Part shown: piece by piece, positions 26,417 to 36,063 of the stretch | Layout: each line of letters starts with the position of its first letter | Numbering within the stretch: the first letter of the stretch is position 1 | Made by a program: the position numbers and the translations under genes | The notes under the pieces: model-generated | Database searches by the model: none | What the model was told of the DNA's origin: nothing | What the model saw: the letters and a program-made list of their open reading frames with translations, nothing else | From: Pseudomonas sp. CFII64 | Lineage (GTDB): Bacteria; Pseudomonadota; Gammaproteobacteria; Pseudomonadales; Pseudomonadaceae | Length of the DNA stretch: 64,000 bases | Assembly (NCBI RefSeq): GCF_000416235.1 | Contig: NZ_ATLO01000044.1 | Coordinates: 1-64,000 of the forward strand | Direction of reading: 5' to 3'

Positions 26417-27863
26417 AATCAGTCACCCGCGTTTCGATGTGCGGCGATTGCAGCTCGATGAAGTATTTGCGCAACAGGTTCTGCGCACTCAACAAGCGGT
26501 ACTCCTTGCTGGCGCGGAAATCCGACAGCGGTGTGAAGTCCTCGGCGAGTGCCGCGCAGGCGCGCTCGACCGTGGCGCTGGTCCAGGGCGCGCCAATCAG
26601 CGCCTGTTCACAGGCCGCCGCGCGTTTCGGGATCGCCGCCATGCCGCCAAAAGCCACTCGCGCATCGGCGATGGCGCCGTTTTCGATGTGCAGGCGAAAC
26701 GCCGCGCACACCGCAGAAATATCGTCGTCCAGGCGTTTTGACACCTTATAGGCGCGGAACGCCTGTTTGGCATTGGCTTTGGGCACGATGATCTTCTCGA
26801 TGAACTCGCTTTCCTGACGCGCGGTCACCCGGTAATCGATGAAGTAGTCTTCCAGCGCCAGGCTGCGACGCGTGTCGCCCTTGCGCAACACGATGTGTGC
26901 GCCGAGGGCGATCAGCAGCGGCGGCGAATCACCAATCGGCGAGGCGTTGCCGATATTGCCGCCCAGCGTGCCTTGGTTGCGGATCTGCAACGACGCGAAG
27001 CGCTGCAGCAATTCGCCGAAATCCGGGTACTCGGCAGTCAGCGCGGCGTAACAGTCGGTCAGCGACGTGGCGGCACCGATCTCCAGCCGGTCGTCGAAAT
27101 GTTCGATGCGCTTGAGGTCGGCGACGTTGCCGACGTAGATCATCACCGGCAGCGGACGATGAAACTGGGTGACTTCCAGCGCCAGATCGGTGCCGCCCGC
27201 CAGCAGCCGCGCTTGCGGGTAAGACTCATAAAGTTGCGCCAGATCGGCGACTGTCAGCGGCACCAGACAGCGCTTGTCGCCGCTGTTCAGCTCGCCGGTT
27301 TCCTTGGGCGCAATGGTGCGCAGGCGGGTGATGGTTTCAGCCTGGCGCTGATCGAATTGATCAGGTTGGCGATTGGCGCAAGATTGTTCGGCGGCGGCGA
27401 GGATCGGTCGATAACCGGTGCAGCGGCACAGATTGCCGGCCAGCGCTTCGTGGGCCTGATGCGAGTCGGCCTGGGTGCTGTTCTTTTGCAGGGCAAACAA
27501 CGACATCACAAAGCCTGGCGTGCAGAAGCCGCATTGCGAGCCGTGGCAATCGACCATGGCTTGCTGAACGCTGTGCAGTTGGCCTTGATGTTTGAGGTCT
27601 TCGACGCTGATCAATTGTTTGCCGTGCAGCGAAGCCACGAACGTCAGGCATGAATTCAGGCTGCGATAACGCAAGCTCTGTTGGCCTTGTTCATCATCGG
27701 CCAACTCGCCGACCACCACGGTGCAGGCCCCGCAATCACCGCTGGCGCAGCCTTCCTTGGTGCCGGGTTTATGCAGGTGTTCGCGCAGGTAATTGAGGAC
27801 CGTCATGTTCGGGTCCAGAGTCTGCTCGGTGCGCAGCTCGTTGTTTAAAAGAAATTGGATCAC
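26409..27863 (-). CDS. xdhA: Xanthine dehydrogenase small subunit (2Fe-2S and FAD)
   Basis: A 484-residue subunit carrying two [2Fe-2S] clusters and FAD. The first cluster is in GCASGDCGACTVVVG plus LNSCLTF, the second in GSQCGFCTPGF plus GNLCRCTGYRP. FAD binding is marked by LLAGGTDLALEVTQ and TLGGNIGNASPIGDSPP. GTG at 27863 (MIQFLLNNELR) is chosen because AGAGGA lies 6 nt upstream and the family starts here. It is the first gene of the xdhABC-guaD operon. Three operator-like boxes lie 58-116 bp upstream. Confidence 0.95.
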   Translation of the reverse strand: MIQFLLNNELRTEQTLDPNMTVLNYLREHLHKPGTKEGCASGDCGACTVVVGELADDEQGQQSLRYRSLNSCLTFVASLHGKQLISVEDLKHQGQLHSVQQAMVDCHGSQCGFCTPGFVMSLFALQKNSTQADSHQAHEALAGNLCRCTGYRPILAAAEQSCANRQPDQFDQRQAETITRLRTIAPKETGELNSGDKRCLVPLTVADLAQLYESYPQARLLAGGTDLALEVTQFHRPLPVMIYVGNVADLKRIEHFDDRLEIGAATSLTDCYAALTAEYPDFGELLQRFASLQIRNQGTLGGNIGNASPIGDSPPLLIALGAHIVLRKGDTRRSLALEDYFIDYRVTARQESEFIEKIIVPKANAKQAFRAYKVSKRLDDDISAVCAAFRLHIENGAIADARVAFGGMAAIPKRAAACEQALIGAPWTSATVERACAALAEDFTPLSDFRASKEYRLLSAQNLLRKYFIELQSPHIETRVTDYV

Positions 27864-27920
27864 GGAAGGTCCTCTGCACATTTTTTTTGTAATCGAACAT
27901 GACGCTGAATCTATCAGCTC

Positions 27921-27934
27921 TGACTTTTCGGTCA
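27921..27934. promoter_or_regulatory. RutR-like operator candidate, xdhA box 1
   Basis: TGACTTTTCGGTCA, 58 bp upstream of the xdhA start codon. Same 14-bp length and outer TGAC/GTCA as the tsx boxes. Confidence 0.5.
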
Positions 27935-27944
27935 ATAAATATTC

Positions 27945-27958
27945 TGACCTTTGAGTCA
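27945..27958. promoter_or_regulatory. RutR-like operator candidate, xdhA box 2
   Basis: TGACCTTTGAGTCA, starting 24 bp from box 1. Confidence 0.5.
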
Positions 27959-27965
27959 GGAAAAA

Positions 27966-27979
27966 TCACTTTTCGGTCA
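27966..27979. promoter_or_regulatory. RutR-like operator candidate, xdhA box 3
   Basis: TCACTTTTCGGTCA, starting 21 bp from box 2. It differs from box 1 at one base. Confidence 0.5.
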
Positions 27980-28137
27980 TTTGCCGATTAACGGTGCGCT
28001 CCGGTTGCAATAAACAGATACGACGCTGTCCAACGTTTTGCTTATTTCGTGCCAGTTTCACCACGCATGGCCCTGCGCCATGGGCCTTGGTTGCGATACA
28101 CTTCGCGGCTTGGTTTTAACAAGTATTTAGGATAGTC

Positions 28138-28797
28138 ATGACGTTCAAGGCGCCGGACAGCCTCGCCGAGCAAATCGCTCATCATCTTGCCGAGCGCATC
28201 ATCCGTGGTGAACTCAAGCCCGGGGAGCGCATTCAGGAACAAAAAGTCACGCTGGCACTGAACGTCAGTCGTGGTTCGGTGCGCGAAGCACTGCTGATTC
28301 TCGAACGCCGCCATCTGGTGGCGATCCTGCCGCGCCGTGGCGCACAGGTCACCGAACTCAACGCGCATAACGTACAAAGCCTCTGCACGCTGATGAGCGA
28401 GTTGTACATTCTGCTCGCCCTGGCCGTGGCCGAACGTTGGCAGGAACCGGCCGATCTGGCGCCGTTCCTGCAAATCCAGCAGCGCCTGATTGCCAGTTTC
28501 GAGCGCGGGGACGTCAAAACCTTCGTCGAAGACAGCTTCAATGTCATGCGCGCCGCGTTCCCGTTCGCCGACAATCCCTACCTGCAGGAAACCGTCGAGA
28601 ATCTGCAGCCTTCCATGAGCCGCAGCTATTTCCTGGCGCTGGAACAACGCAAGGCCGACATGAACGAATACCTGACGCTGTTCGCGCAGTTGCTGGATGC
28701 CGTTGTGGCCCGCGATGCCGCGCAGATTCGCGTCGTGCTGACCCGTTACGGTCAGCGCAGTTGCCAATTGGTGCTGTCGGCGTTGGGAGCGAGCTGA
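28138..28797 (+). CDS. GntR-family regulator, FCD type, divergent from xdhA
   Basis: A 219-residue regulator with a winged HTH (LKPGERIQEQKVTLALNVSR and GSVREALLILERRHLV, about 25-65) and an FCD effector domain. ATG at 28138 has AGGA just upstream. It is divergent from xdhA, so it is a candidate regulator of the xdh operon and of the boxes at 27921-27979. It ends 4 bp before smc, so smc may be partly transcribed from the same message. Confidence 0.87.
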   Translation: MTFKAPDSLAEQIAHHLAERIIRGELKPGERIQEQKVTLALNVSRGSVREALLILERRHLVAILPRRGAQVTELNAHNVQSLCTLMSELYILLALAVAERWQEPADLAPFLQIQQRLIASFERGDVKTFVEDSFNVMRAAFPFADNPYLQETVENLQPSMSRSYFLALEQRKADMNEYLTLFAQLLDAVVARDAAQIRVVLTRYGQRSCQLVLSALGAS

Positions 28798-28801
28798 CCC
28801 C

Positions 28802-31800
28802 ATGCGTCTGAAGTGCATCAAGCTGGCGGGGTTCAAATCCTTCGTCGACCCCACCACGGTGAACTTCCCCAGCAACATGGCGGCAGTTGTAGGCCCTAAC
28901 GGCTGCGGCAAATCCAATATCATCGACGCCGTGCGCTGGGTCATGGGCGAAAGCTCGGCCAAGAACCTGCGCGGCGAGTCGATGACCGATGTCATCTTCA
29001 ACGGCTCCACCAGCCGCAAACCGGTTAGCCAGGCGAGTATCGAACTGGTGTTCGATAACTCCGACGGCACGCTGGTGGGCGAGTACGCCAGCTATGCGGA
29101 AATCTCCATTCGCCGCAAAGTGACCCGCGACAGCCAGAATACTTACTACCTCAATGGCACCAAGTGCCGTCGTCGGGACATCACCGACATCTTCCTTGGC
29201 ACCGGCCTGGGCCCGCGCAGCTACTCGATCATCGAGCAGGGCATGATCTCCAAGCTGATCGAAGCCAAGCCCGAAGACCTGCGTAATTTCATTGAAGAAG
29301 CGGCGGGCATCTCCAAGTACAAGGAGCGCCGCCGCGAAACAGAAAACCGCATCCGCCGCACCCACGAAAACCTCGCCCGCCTGACCGACCTGCGCGAAGA
29401 GCTGGAGCGTCAGCTCGAACGCTTGCATCGCCAGGCCCAGGCCGCCGAGAAGTATCAGGAATACAAAGGCGAAGAGCGCCAGCTCAAGGCCCAGTTGTCG
29501 GCCTTGCGCTGGCAGGCGTTGAACGAGCAGGTCGGCCAGCGCGAAGCGGTGATCGGCAATCAGGAAGTGGGTTTCGAGGCTTTGGTTGCCGACCAGCGTA
29601 GCGCCGACGCGAGCATCGAGCGCCTTCGAGACGGGCATCACGACCTGTCCGAGCGATTCAATCTGGTGCAAGGGCGCTTCTATTCGGTGGGCGGCGACAT
29701 CGCGCGGATCGAACAGAGCATCCAGCACGGCCAGCAGCGCTTGCGCCAATTGCAGGACGACCTGCGCGAAGCCGAGCGCGCGCGGCTGGAAACCGAATCG
29801 CATCTGGGGCACGACCGCACCTTGCTGGCGACCTTGGGCGAAGAGCTGGAGATGCTCGAGCCCGAGCAGGAAATGACCAGCGCCGCCGCCGAGGAATCCG
29901 CGGCTTCCCTGGAAGACGCCGAAACCGTGATGCATGGCTGGCAGGAGCAATGGGAGACGTTCAACCAGCGCTCTGCCGAACCCCGGCGTCAGGCTGAAGT
30001 GCAGCAATCGCGCATCCAGCAGCTGGAACAGAGCATGGAACGCCTGGGCGAGCGTCAGCGGCGTCTGGGCGAAGAGCGTCAGTTGCTGGCCGCCGCGCCG
30101 GAAGATGCGGTGATTCTGGAACTCAGCGAAGACCTCGCTACCCGGGAAATGACCCTCGAAGAATTGCACATCGGCGAAGAGCAGGCCGTCGAACGCGTCG
30201 AGCAATTGCGCAGCGAACTGCAACAGGCCAATCAGGCCCAGCAACAGGCGCAGGGCGAACTGCAACGTCTCAATGGGCGATTGGCGTCACTGGAAGCCTT
30301 GCAACAGGCGGCTTTGGACCCGGACACCGGCACCGCTGAATGGCTGCGCGAGCACGATCTGGCCGAGCGTCCGCGTCTGGCTGAAGGCTTACAGGTCGAG
30401 GCGGGCTGGGAACTGGCGGTGGAAACCGTACTCGGCGCCGATTTGCAGGCGGTCCTGGTCGATGACTTCGACGGGCTGGATCTGGCCGGTTTTCAGCAGG
30501 GCGACTTGCGTCTGGTCAATCCAGCGGCGGACGCCGTGCGCATCCCCGGCAGCCTGCTGGAAAAGGTCGACAGCGCCATGGACCTGTCGATCTGGCTCGG
30601 CCAGGTCAAACCGGTGGAAACCCTGGACGATGCCTTGGCCCTGCGCGCGCAGCTCGCCGCCGGGCAAAGCCTGATCAGTCGCGACGGTTATTGGGTCGGC
30701 CGGCATTTCCTGCGGGTGCGGCGTGCCAGTGAGGCACAAAGCGGCGTGTTGGCCCGTGGCCAGGAGTTGCTGCGGCTGGGCCTTGAGCGCGATGAGCGCG
30801 AAGCGACCTTGGCCGGTCTCGAAGAGCAACTGCTGACCTTGCGCGAACAACAGTCGTTGCAGGAAGAAACCCGGGAACAGCTGCGTCGTCGTGTGCAGGA
30901 AGAAACCCGGCAGCAAAGTGAACTCACTGCGCAGCTGTCGGCGGCCAAAGCCAAGGTCGAACAGCTGACCTTGCGCCGCACGCGTCTGGACGAAGAGCTG
31001 GCCGAACTGGGCGAGCAGCGCGCCATCGAACACGAAAGCCTTGGCGAATCGCGCCTGCAATTGCAGGACGCACTGGACGCCATGGCGCTGGATACCGAAC
31101 AGCGCGAGCTGCTCCAGGCTCAGCGCGACAGCTTGCGCGAGCGTCTGGATCGCGTCCGTCAGGAAGCCCGGCAGCACAAGGATCATGCTCATCAGTTGGC
31201 CGTTCGTCTCGGCTCGCTGCGGGCGCAGCACGACTCCACGCGCCAGGCGCTGGAGCGGCTGGAAATGCAATCCGAGCGCCTGACTGAAAAGCGCGAACAA
31301 CTCAATTTGAATCTGGAGGAGGGCGAAGCGCCTCTGGAAGAGCTGCGGCTCAAGCTTGAAGAGCTGCTCGAACGGCGCATGGTCGTCGACGACGAAATGC
31401 GTACCGCGAAAATCTCCCTGGAAGACGCCGACCGGGAATTGCGCGACGCCGAAAAACGTCGGACCCAGGCCGAACAGCAATCCCAGTTGCTGCGCGGGCA
31501 GCTGGAGCAGCAACGCATGGAATGGCAGTCGCTCACGGTGCGGCGCAAAACCCTGCAGGATCAATTGCTCGAAGACGGTTATGACTTGCACGGCGTGCTC
31601 GCGACGCTCACGCCACAAGCCAATGAAAAAGACGCTGAAGAAGAGCTGGAACGCATCAGTGTGCGCATTCAGCGCTTGGGCGCGATCAACCTCGCGGCGA
31701 TTGACGAGTATCAGCAGCAGTCCGAACGTAAACGCTATCTGGACGCACAAAACGCCGATCTGGTGGAAGCGCTGGATACCCTGGAAAACGTGATTCGCAA

Positions 31801-32290
31801 GATCGACAAGGAAACCCGCAACCGCTTCAAAGAGACCTTCGATCAGATAAATAGCGGAATTCAGGCACTTTTCCCAAAAGTTTTCGGTGGTGGCTCCGCT
31901 TATTTGGAACTGACGGGCGAAGATTTACTCGATACAGGGGTGACAATCATGGCGCGTCCCCCAGGCAAGAAGAACAGCACCATTCATTTGTTGTCCGGTG
32001 GCGAGAAGGCTTTGACCGCGTTGGCTTTGGTTTTTGCCATTTTCAAACTCAATCCGGCACCGTTCTGCATGCTCGACGAAGTGGACGCACCGCTGGACGA
32101 TGCGAACGTCGGACGTTATGCCAGACTGGTTAAGGAGATGTCGCAGACAGTGCAGTTCATTTACATCACCCACAACAAGATCGCCATGGAAATGGCGGAT
32201 CAACTGATGGGTGTAACCATGCACGAGCCGGGCTGTTCGCGGCTGGTGGCGGTGGATGTGGAGGAGGCGATGGCGTTGGTGGATGCCTGA
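28802..32290 (+). CDS. smc: Chromosome segregation protein SMC
   Basis: A 1162-residue SMC ATPase for chromosome compaction and segregation. The N-terminal Walker A is GPNGCGKSNIIDAVRWVMGE (about 32-51). Long coiled coils rich in Glu, Gln, Leu and Arg surround a hinge at about 495-640 (hinge-like EHDLAERPRLAEGLQVEAGW). The C-terminal head has the signature LLSGGEKALTALAL and Walker B FCMLDEVDAPLDD. ScpA and ScpB genes are not in the window. It starts 4 bp after the GntR gene and is followed by zipA. Confidence 0.97.
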   Translation: MRLKCIKLAGFKSFVDPTTVNFPSNMAAVVGPNGCGKSNIIDAVRWVMGESSAKNLRGESMTDVIFNGSTSRKPVSQASIELVFDNSDGTLVGEYASYAEISIRRKVTRDSQNTYYLNGTKCRRRDITDIFLGTGLGPRSYSIIEQGMISKLIEAKPEDLRNFIEEAAGISKYKERRRETENRIRRTHENLARLTDLREELERQLERLHRQAQAAEKYQEYKGEERQLKAQLSALRWQALNEQVGQREAVIGNQEVGFEALVADQRSADASIERLRDGHHDLSERFNLVQGRFYSVGGDIARIEQSIQHGQQRLRQLQDDLREAERARLETESHLGHDRTLLATLGEELEMLEPEQEMTSAAAEESAASLEDAETVMHGWQEQWETFNQRSAEPRRQAEVQQSRIQQLEQSMERLGERQRRLGEERQLLAAAPEDAVILELSEDLATREMTLEELHIGEEQAVERVEQLRSELQQANQAQQQAQGELQRLNGRLASLEALQQAALDPDTGTAEWLREHDLAERPRLAEGLQVEAGWELAVETVLGADLQAVLVDDFDGLDLAGFQQGDLRLVNPAADAVRIPGSLLEKVDSAMDLSIWLGQVKPVETLDDALALRAQLAAGQSLISRDGYWVGRHFLRVRRASEAQSGVLARGQELLRLGLERDEREATLAGLEEQLLTLREQQSLQEETREQLRRRVQEETRQQSELTAQLSAAKAKVEQLTLRRTRLDEELAELGEQRAIEHESLGESRLQLQDALDAMALDTEQRELLQAQRDSLRERLDRVRQEARQHKDHAHQLAVRLGSLRAQHDSTRQALERLEMQSERLTEKREQLNLNLEEGEAPLEELRLKLEELLERRMVVDDEMRTAKISLEDADRELRDAEKRRTQAEQQSQLLRGQLEQQRMEWQSLTVRRKTLQDQLLEDGYDLHGVLATLTPQANEKDAEEELERISVRIQRLGAINLAAIDEYQQQSERKRYLDAQNADLVEALDTLENVIRKIDKETRNRFKETFDQINSGIQALFPKVFGGGSAYLELTGEDLLDTGVTIMARPPGKKNSTIHLLSGGEKALTALALVFAIFKLNPAPFCMLDEVDAPLDDANVGRYARLVKEMSQTVQFIYITHNKIAMEMADQLMGVTMHEPGCSRLVAVDVEEAMALVDA

Positions 32291-32541
32291 TTTGCGGAGC
32301 GTTCGAGGCGCGAAAATGGTGCTTTGATAGCGCGTTATGCAGAGGTCTGTGCGGTAGATAACGCTTCTGGCGCAAACCAGATGTATCAGACGGTGTAAAG
32401 TTGCCTTTGGTCGTGCTAGCTTAATGTCCACTTTTTCTTTTCGCGTGGGCAAATTGCCAGTCAGAACATAGACTTGGCACCACGTTTTAAAGGGGTTTAG
32501 GCCCTTATTTTCAGCATTCTTTATTAGAGGCACGGGATTAC

Positions 32542-33381
32542 ATGGAAATCGGTCTGCGCGAGTGGCTGATCGTCATCGGCATTATTGTCATTGCCGGTAT
32601 TCTTTTCGATGGCTGGCGCCGTATGCGCGGCGGCAAGGGTAAATTGAAATTCAGGCTCGACCGGAGCTTTTCCAACCTGCCGGACGATGATGAAACCACG
32701 TCCGCCGAGGTGCTGGGTCCGCCGCGCGTGTTGGATACTCACAAGGAACCGCAACTCGACGAGCATGACCTGCCGTCGATGAGTGCCAGCCCGCGTGACA
32801 ACAAACGCAGCAACAAGCGCAAGGACGAGCCGCAGCAGGGCGACCTGAACCTCGATCTGGATGGCCCGAGCCTGTTTACCGGGCGCGACGACGAGTTCCC
32901 GGACGACAAGCCCAAGCAGCGCATCACCGAAGACAAGGATTTGCCGCCGGTGGAAGAAGTGCTGGTAATCAGTGTGATTGCCCGTGACGAAAGCGGCTTC
33001 AAAGGCCCGGCCTTGCTGCAGAACATTCTGGAAAGCGGCCTGCGTTTCGGCGAGATGGACATTTTCCATCGCCACGAAAGCATGGCAGGCAATGGCGAAG
33101 TGCTGTTTTCCATGGCCAACGCGGTCAAGCCGGGCGTTTTCGATCTGGACGATATCGACCATTTCAGCACCCGCGCCGTGAGCTTCTTCCTTGGCTTGCC
33201 GGGCCCGCGTCATCCGAAGCAGGCGTTTGATCTCATGGTCGCTGCGGCTCGCAAGCTGGCTCATGAACTCAACGGTGAACTGAAAGACGACCAGCGTAGC
33301 GTCATGACCGCGCAGACCATCGAGCATTACCGTCAGCGCATCGTGGAATTCGAACGCCGCGCGTTGACCCAGCGTCGTTGA
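32542..33381 (+). CDS. zipA: Cell division protein ZipA
   Basis: A 279-residue FtsZ-anchoring protein of the divisome. One N-terminal membrane helix (LREWLIVIGIIVIAGILFDGW, about 5-24) is followed by a charged flexible linker (about 30-135) rich in Asp, Lys and Arg. The C-terminal FtsZ-binding domain (about 140-279) has LVISVIARDESGFKGPALLQ. The smc-zipA-ligA order is conserved in pseudomonads. The 251 bp upstream holds no gene but probably a zipA promoter. Confidence 0.95.
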   Translation: MEIGLREWLIVIGIIVIAGILFDGWRRMRGGKGKLKFRLDRSFSNLPDDDETTSAEVLGPPRVLDTHKEPQLDEHDLPSMSASPRDNKRSNKRKDEPQQGDLNLDLDGPSLFTGRDDEFPDDKPKQRITEDKDLPPVEEVLVISVIARDESGFKGPALLQNILESGLRFGEMDIFHRHESMAGNGEVLFSMANAVKPGVFDLDDIDHFSTRAVSFFLGLPGPRHPKQAFDLMVAAARKLAHELNGELKDDQRSVMTAQTIEHYRQRIVEFERRALTQRR

Positions 33382-33410
33382 TCTGGGGTGTTCAAGCCCT
33401 TTAACCATGG

Positions 33411-33466
33411 CCCGTAGGACCGGCTTTAACCGGGAGGGCATTCTCGCGGCTAAAGCCGCTCCTACG
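33411..33466. repeat. REPIN-like inverted repeat, family A copy 3
   Basis: A short version: TAGGACCGGCTTTAACCGGG and an inverted GCGGCTAAAGCCGCTCCTA copy with little spacer, between zipA and ligA. It can form one long hairpin. Confidence 0.8.
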
Positions 33467-33534
33467 CAGTGACCTCAAGCGCATAAACATTTGAGCAGCC
33501 CAGGCTGCTCTTTTGCATTTCAAGAGAACACCGA

Positions 33535-35898
33535 ATGAAAGCCGCCGAAACCCGAATCCTGGAACTGCGTGCAGAGCTGGATCAACACAACTATCGCTAC
33601 CACGTCCTCGACGAGCCGAGCATTCCCGACGTGGAATACGACCGGTTGCTCCACGAGCTCAAGGCGCTGGAAGTCGAGAACCCGCATCTGGTCACCCCGG
33701 ATTCGCCCACCCAGCGGGTCGGCAGCGCGGCTCTGTCGGCGTTTACTCAAGTGCGTCATGAAGTGCCGATGCTCAGCCTGGGCAACGCCTTCGAAGAAAA
33801 CGACATGCGCGAGTTCGACCGCCGTGTCACCGAAGGCCTCGATCTGCCGGTGGGGGATTTGTTGAGCGACGGCGCCAAGGTGCAATACAGCTGCGAGCCG
33901 AAGCTCGATGGTCTGGCGGTCAGTCTGTTGTATCGCGATGGCGCGCTGGTGCGTGGTGCAACCCGAGGCGATGGCACCACCGGCGAAGACATCAGCGTCA
34001 ACGTGCGCACTGTGCGCAATATCCCGCTCAAGTTGCATGGCAGCGGCTGGCCGCAGACTTTGGAAGTGCGCGGCGAAGTGTTCATGTCCAAGGCCGGTTT
34101 CGAGCGGCTCAACGCCAGCCAGTTGGAAGTGGGCGGCAAGACCTTCGCCAATCCGCGTAACGCCGCGGCTGGCAGCCTGCGTCAGCTGGATTCGAAGATT
34201 ACGGCCAATCGTCCGCTGGAATTCTGCGCTTATGGTCTTGGCCAGGTTTCCGAGGAGTTCGCCGACACGCACATCGGCAACCTGAATCAACTGAAGAAAT
34301 GGGGCATGCCGGTCAGCCGCGAGCTGAAGCTGGCCAACGGCATCGATGAATGCCTGGCGTATTACCACGACATCGGCGAGCGTCGCCTCGCGCTCACTTA
34401 TGAAATCGACGGCGTGGTATTCAAGGTCAACAATCTGGCTTCCCAGCGCGAACTGGGGTTCCGCGCCCGCGAGCCGCGTTGGGCTATCGCCCATAAATTT
34501 CCGGCCATGGAAGAGCTCACCGAACTGCTGGACGTCGAGTTTCAGGTGGGTCGTACCGGCGCGGTCACGCCGGTTGCGCGTCTGAAACCGGTCAAGGTCG
34601 CCGGCGTGACCGTTGCCAACGCCACCCTGCACAACATGGACGAAGTCGCGCGTTTGGGATTGATGATCGGCGACACCGTGATCATTCGCCGCGCGGGCGA
34701 CGTGATCCCGCAAGTCGTGCAAGTGGTGCTTGAGCGACGCCCGGAAAACGCTCGTGCCGTAGAAATTCCCCTGACCTGTCCGGTATGCGGCTCCCATGTG
34801 GAGCGCACGCAGCTGATCAAACGCAGCAAAGGCAGGGAAACTGTCAGCGAAGGCGCGGTGTATCGCTGCGTAGGGCGTCTGGCCTGCGGCGCGCAGCTCA
34901 AACAGGCAATCATTCACTACGTTTCGCGTCGGGCGATGGACATTGAAGGTCTGGGCGACAAGACCATCGAGCAATTGGTGGACGAGAAGCTCATCGGTTC
35001 CCCGGCCGATCTTTACGCCCTGAAGTTCGAGCAGATCGTCGATCTGGAAGGCTTCGCGGAAATCTCCAGCAACAAGCTGCTCAAGGCCATCGAAGACAGC
35101 AAGCGCCCGACCCTGGCGCGCTTCATCTACGCGCTGGGCATTCCGGATGTCGGCGAGGAGACCGCCAAGGTGCTCGCGCGCTCTTTGGCGTCACTGGAAC
35201 GGGTCAAGCAGGCGTTGCCGGAAGTCCTGACCTATTTGCCGGATGTCGGCCTGGAAGTGGCCCACGAGATCCACAGCTTTTTTGAAGATGAGCACAACCG
35301 TAACGTCATCGACGCGCTGCTGGGTGAGCGCGGCCTGGAATTGCAGGATCAGGGCGAGCTGGGCGCGGAATTCGCCGCCAGCGCGACCCTGGGGGGCTTG
35401 ATCGACAAACTGAACATCCCGGCGGTCGGCCCCGGTGCGGCGCAGAAGCTGGCCGACAAGTTCGGTTCGCTGCAGGCGGTGATCGAGGCTGACTGGCTGG
35501 ACATGCGCCAGGCGTTGCCCGAGAAGCAAGCCAAGGCCGTACGTGACTTTTTCGACGACCCTGAGCGCGCCGCGCGCGGCCTGGCCATCGAAGCGCAGCT
35601 CAAAGACTTCGGCATGCATTGGCAGAGCGAGAAAAAGGTCGTTGAAGGCCTGCCGTTGGCCGGACAGACCTGGGTGCTGACCGGTTCGCTGGAGTTGATG
35701 AGCCGCGACGTCGCCAAGGAAAAACTCGAAAGCCTCGGCGCCAAAGTCTCTGGTTCGGTTTCCGCCAAGACCCATACCGTAGTCGCCGGGCCGGGTGCTG
35801 GATCGAAACTGACCAAGGCCAATGAACTGGGCTTGAAGGTGCTGGATGAAGAGGCGTTTGTGGCGTTTCTTGCCAAGCATGGCATCAAGGCGGATTGA
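33535..35898 (+). CDS. ligA: NAD-dependent DNA ligase LigA
   Basis: A 787-residue ligase sealing nicks in replication and repair. The adenylation lysine is K123 in CEPKLDGLAVSLLY, and NAD-binding Ia residues are near YHVLDEPSIPDVEYD. Zinc-finger cysteines are CPVCGSH and CVGRLACGAQ, with HhH motifs and a C-terminal BRCT domain (LPLAGQTWVLTGSLELMSR, about 700-780). It is longer than E. coli LigA (about 670) but in the size range of Pseudomonas LigA. Confidence 0.97.
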   Translation: MKAAETRILELRAELDQHNYRYHVLDEPSIPDVEYDRLLHELKALEVENPHLVTPDSPTQRVGSAALSAFTQVRHEVPMLSLGNAFEENDMREFDRRVTEGLDLPVGDLLSDGAKVQYSCEPKLDGLAVSLLYRDGALVRGATRGDGTTGEDISVNVRTVRNIPLKLHGSGWPQTLEVRGEVFMSKAGFERLNASQLEVGGKTFANPRNAAAGSLRQLDSKITANRPLEFCAYGLGQVSEEFADTHIGNLNQLKKWGMPVSRELKLANGIDECLAYYHDIGERRLALTYEIDGVVFKVNNLASQRELGFRAREPRWAIAHKFPAMEELTELLDVEFQVGRTGAVTPVARLKPVKVAGVTVANATLHNMDEVARLGLMIGDTVIIRRAGDVIPQVVQVVLERRPENARAVEIPLTCPVCGSHVERTQLIKRSKGRETVSEGAVYRCVGRLACGAQLKQAIIHYVSRRAMDIEGLGDKTIEQLVDEKLIGSPADLYALKFEQIVDLEGFAEISSNKLLKAIEDSKRPTLARFIYALGIPDVGEETAKVLARSLASLERVKQALPEVLTYLPDVGLEVAHEIHSFFEDEHNRNVIDALLGERGLELQDQGELGAEFAASATLGGLIDKLNIPAVGPGAAQKLADKFGSLQAVIEADWLDMRQALPEKQAKAVRDFFDDPERAARGLAIEAQLKDFGMHWQSEKKVVEGLPLAGQTWVLTGSLELMSRDVAKEKLESLGAKVSGSVSAKTHTVVAGPGAGSKLTKANELGLKVLDEEAFVAFLAKHGIKAD

Positions 35899-35922
35899 GT
35901 GGTCTACGTCGGGTGGCGAGAC

Positions 35923-35977
35923 CGTAGGACCGGCTTTAGCCGGGAGGGCGCTCTCCCGGCTAAAGCCGGTCCTACGG
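35923..35977. repeat. REPIN-like inverted repeat, family A copy 4
   Basis: TAGGACCGGCTTTAGCCGGG and a perfect inverted copy are separated by about 12 nt, 25 bp after ligA. It can fold into a single hairpin and perhaps end or protect the ligA mRNA. Confidence 0.88.
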
Positions 35978-36063
35978 ACCTCGCGGGATCTGTACTTTGT
36001 TAAATCATGGAACGACCGCAAACGCCGATGATCTAGTGCTTGCACGCTCACGAGGAGATCGTC

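Noticed and set aside
28544..30265. Minus-strand open frame opposite smc
   Set aside because: Antisense of the SMC head and coiled coil; no motif and low-complexity content.
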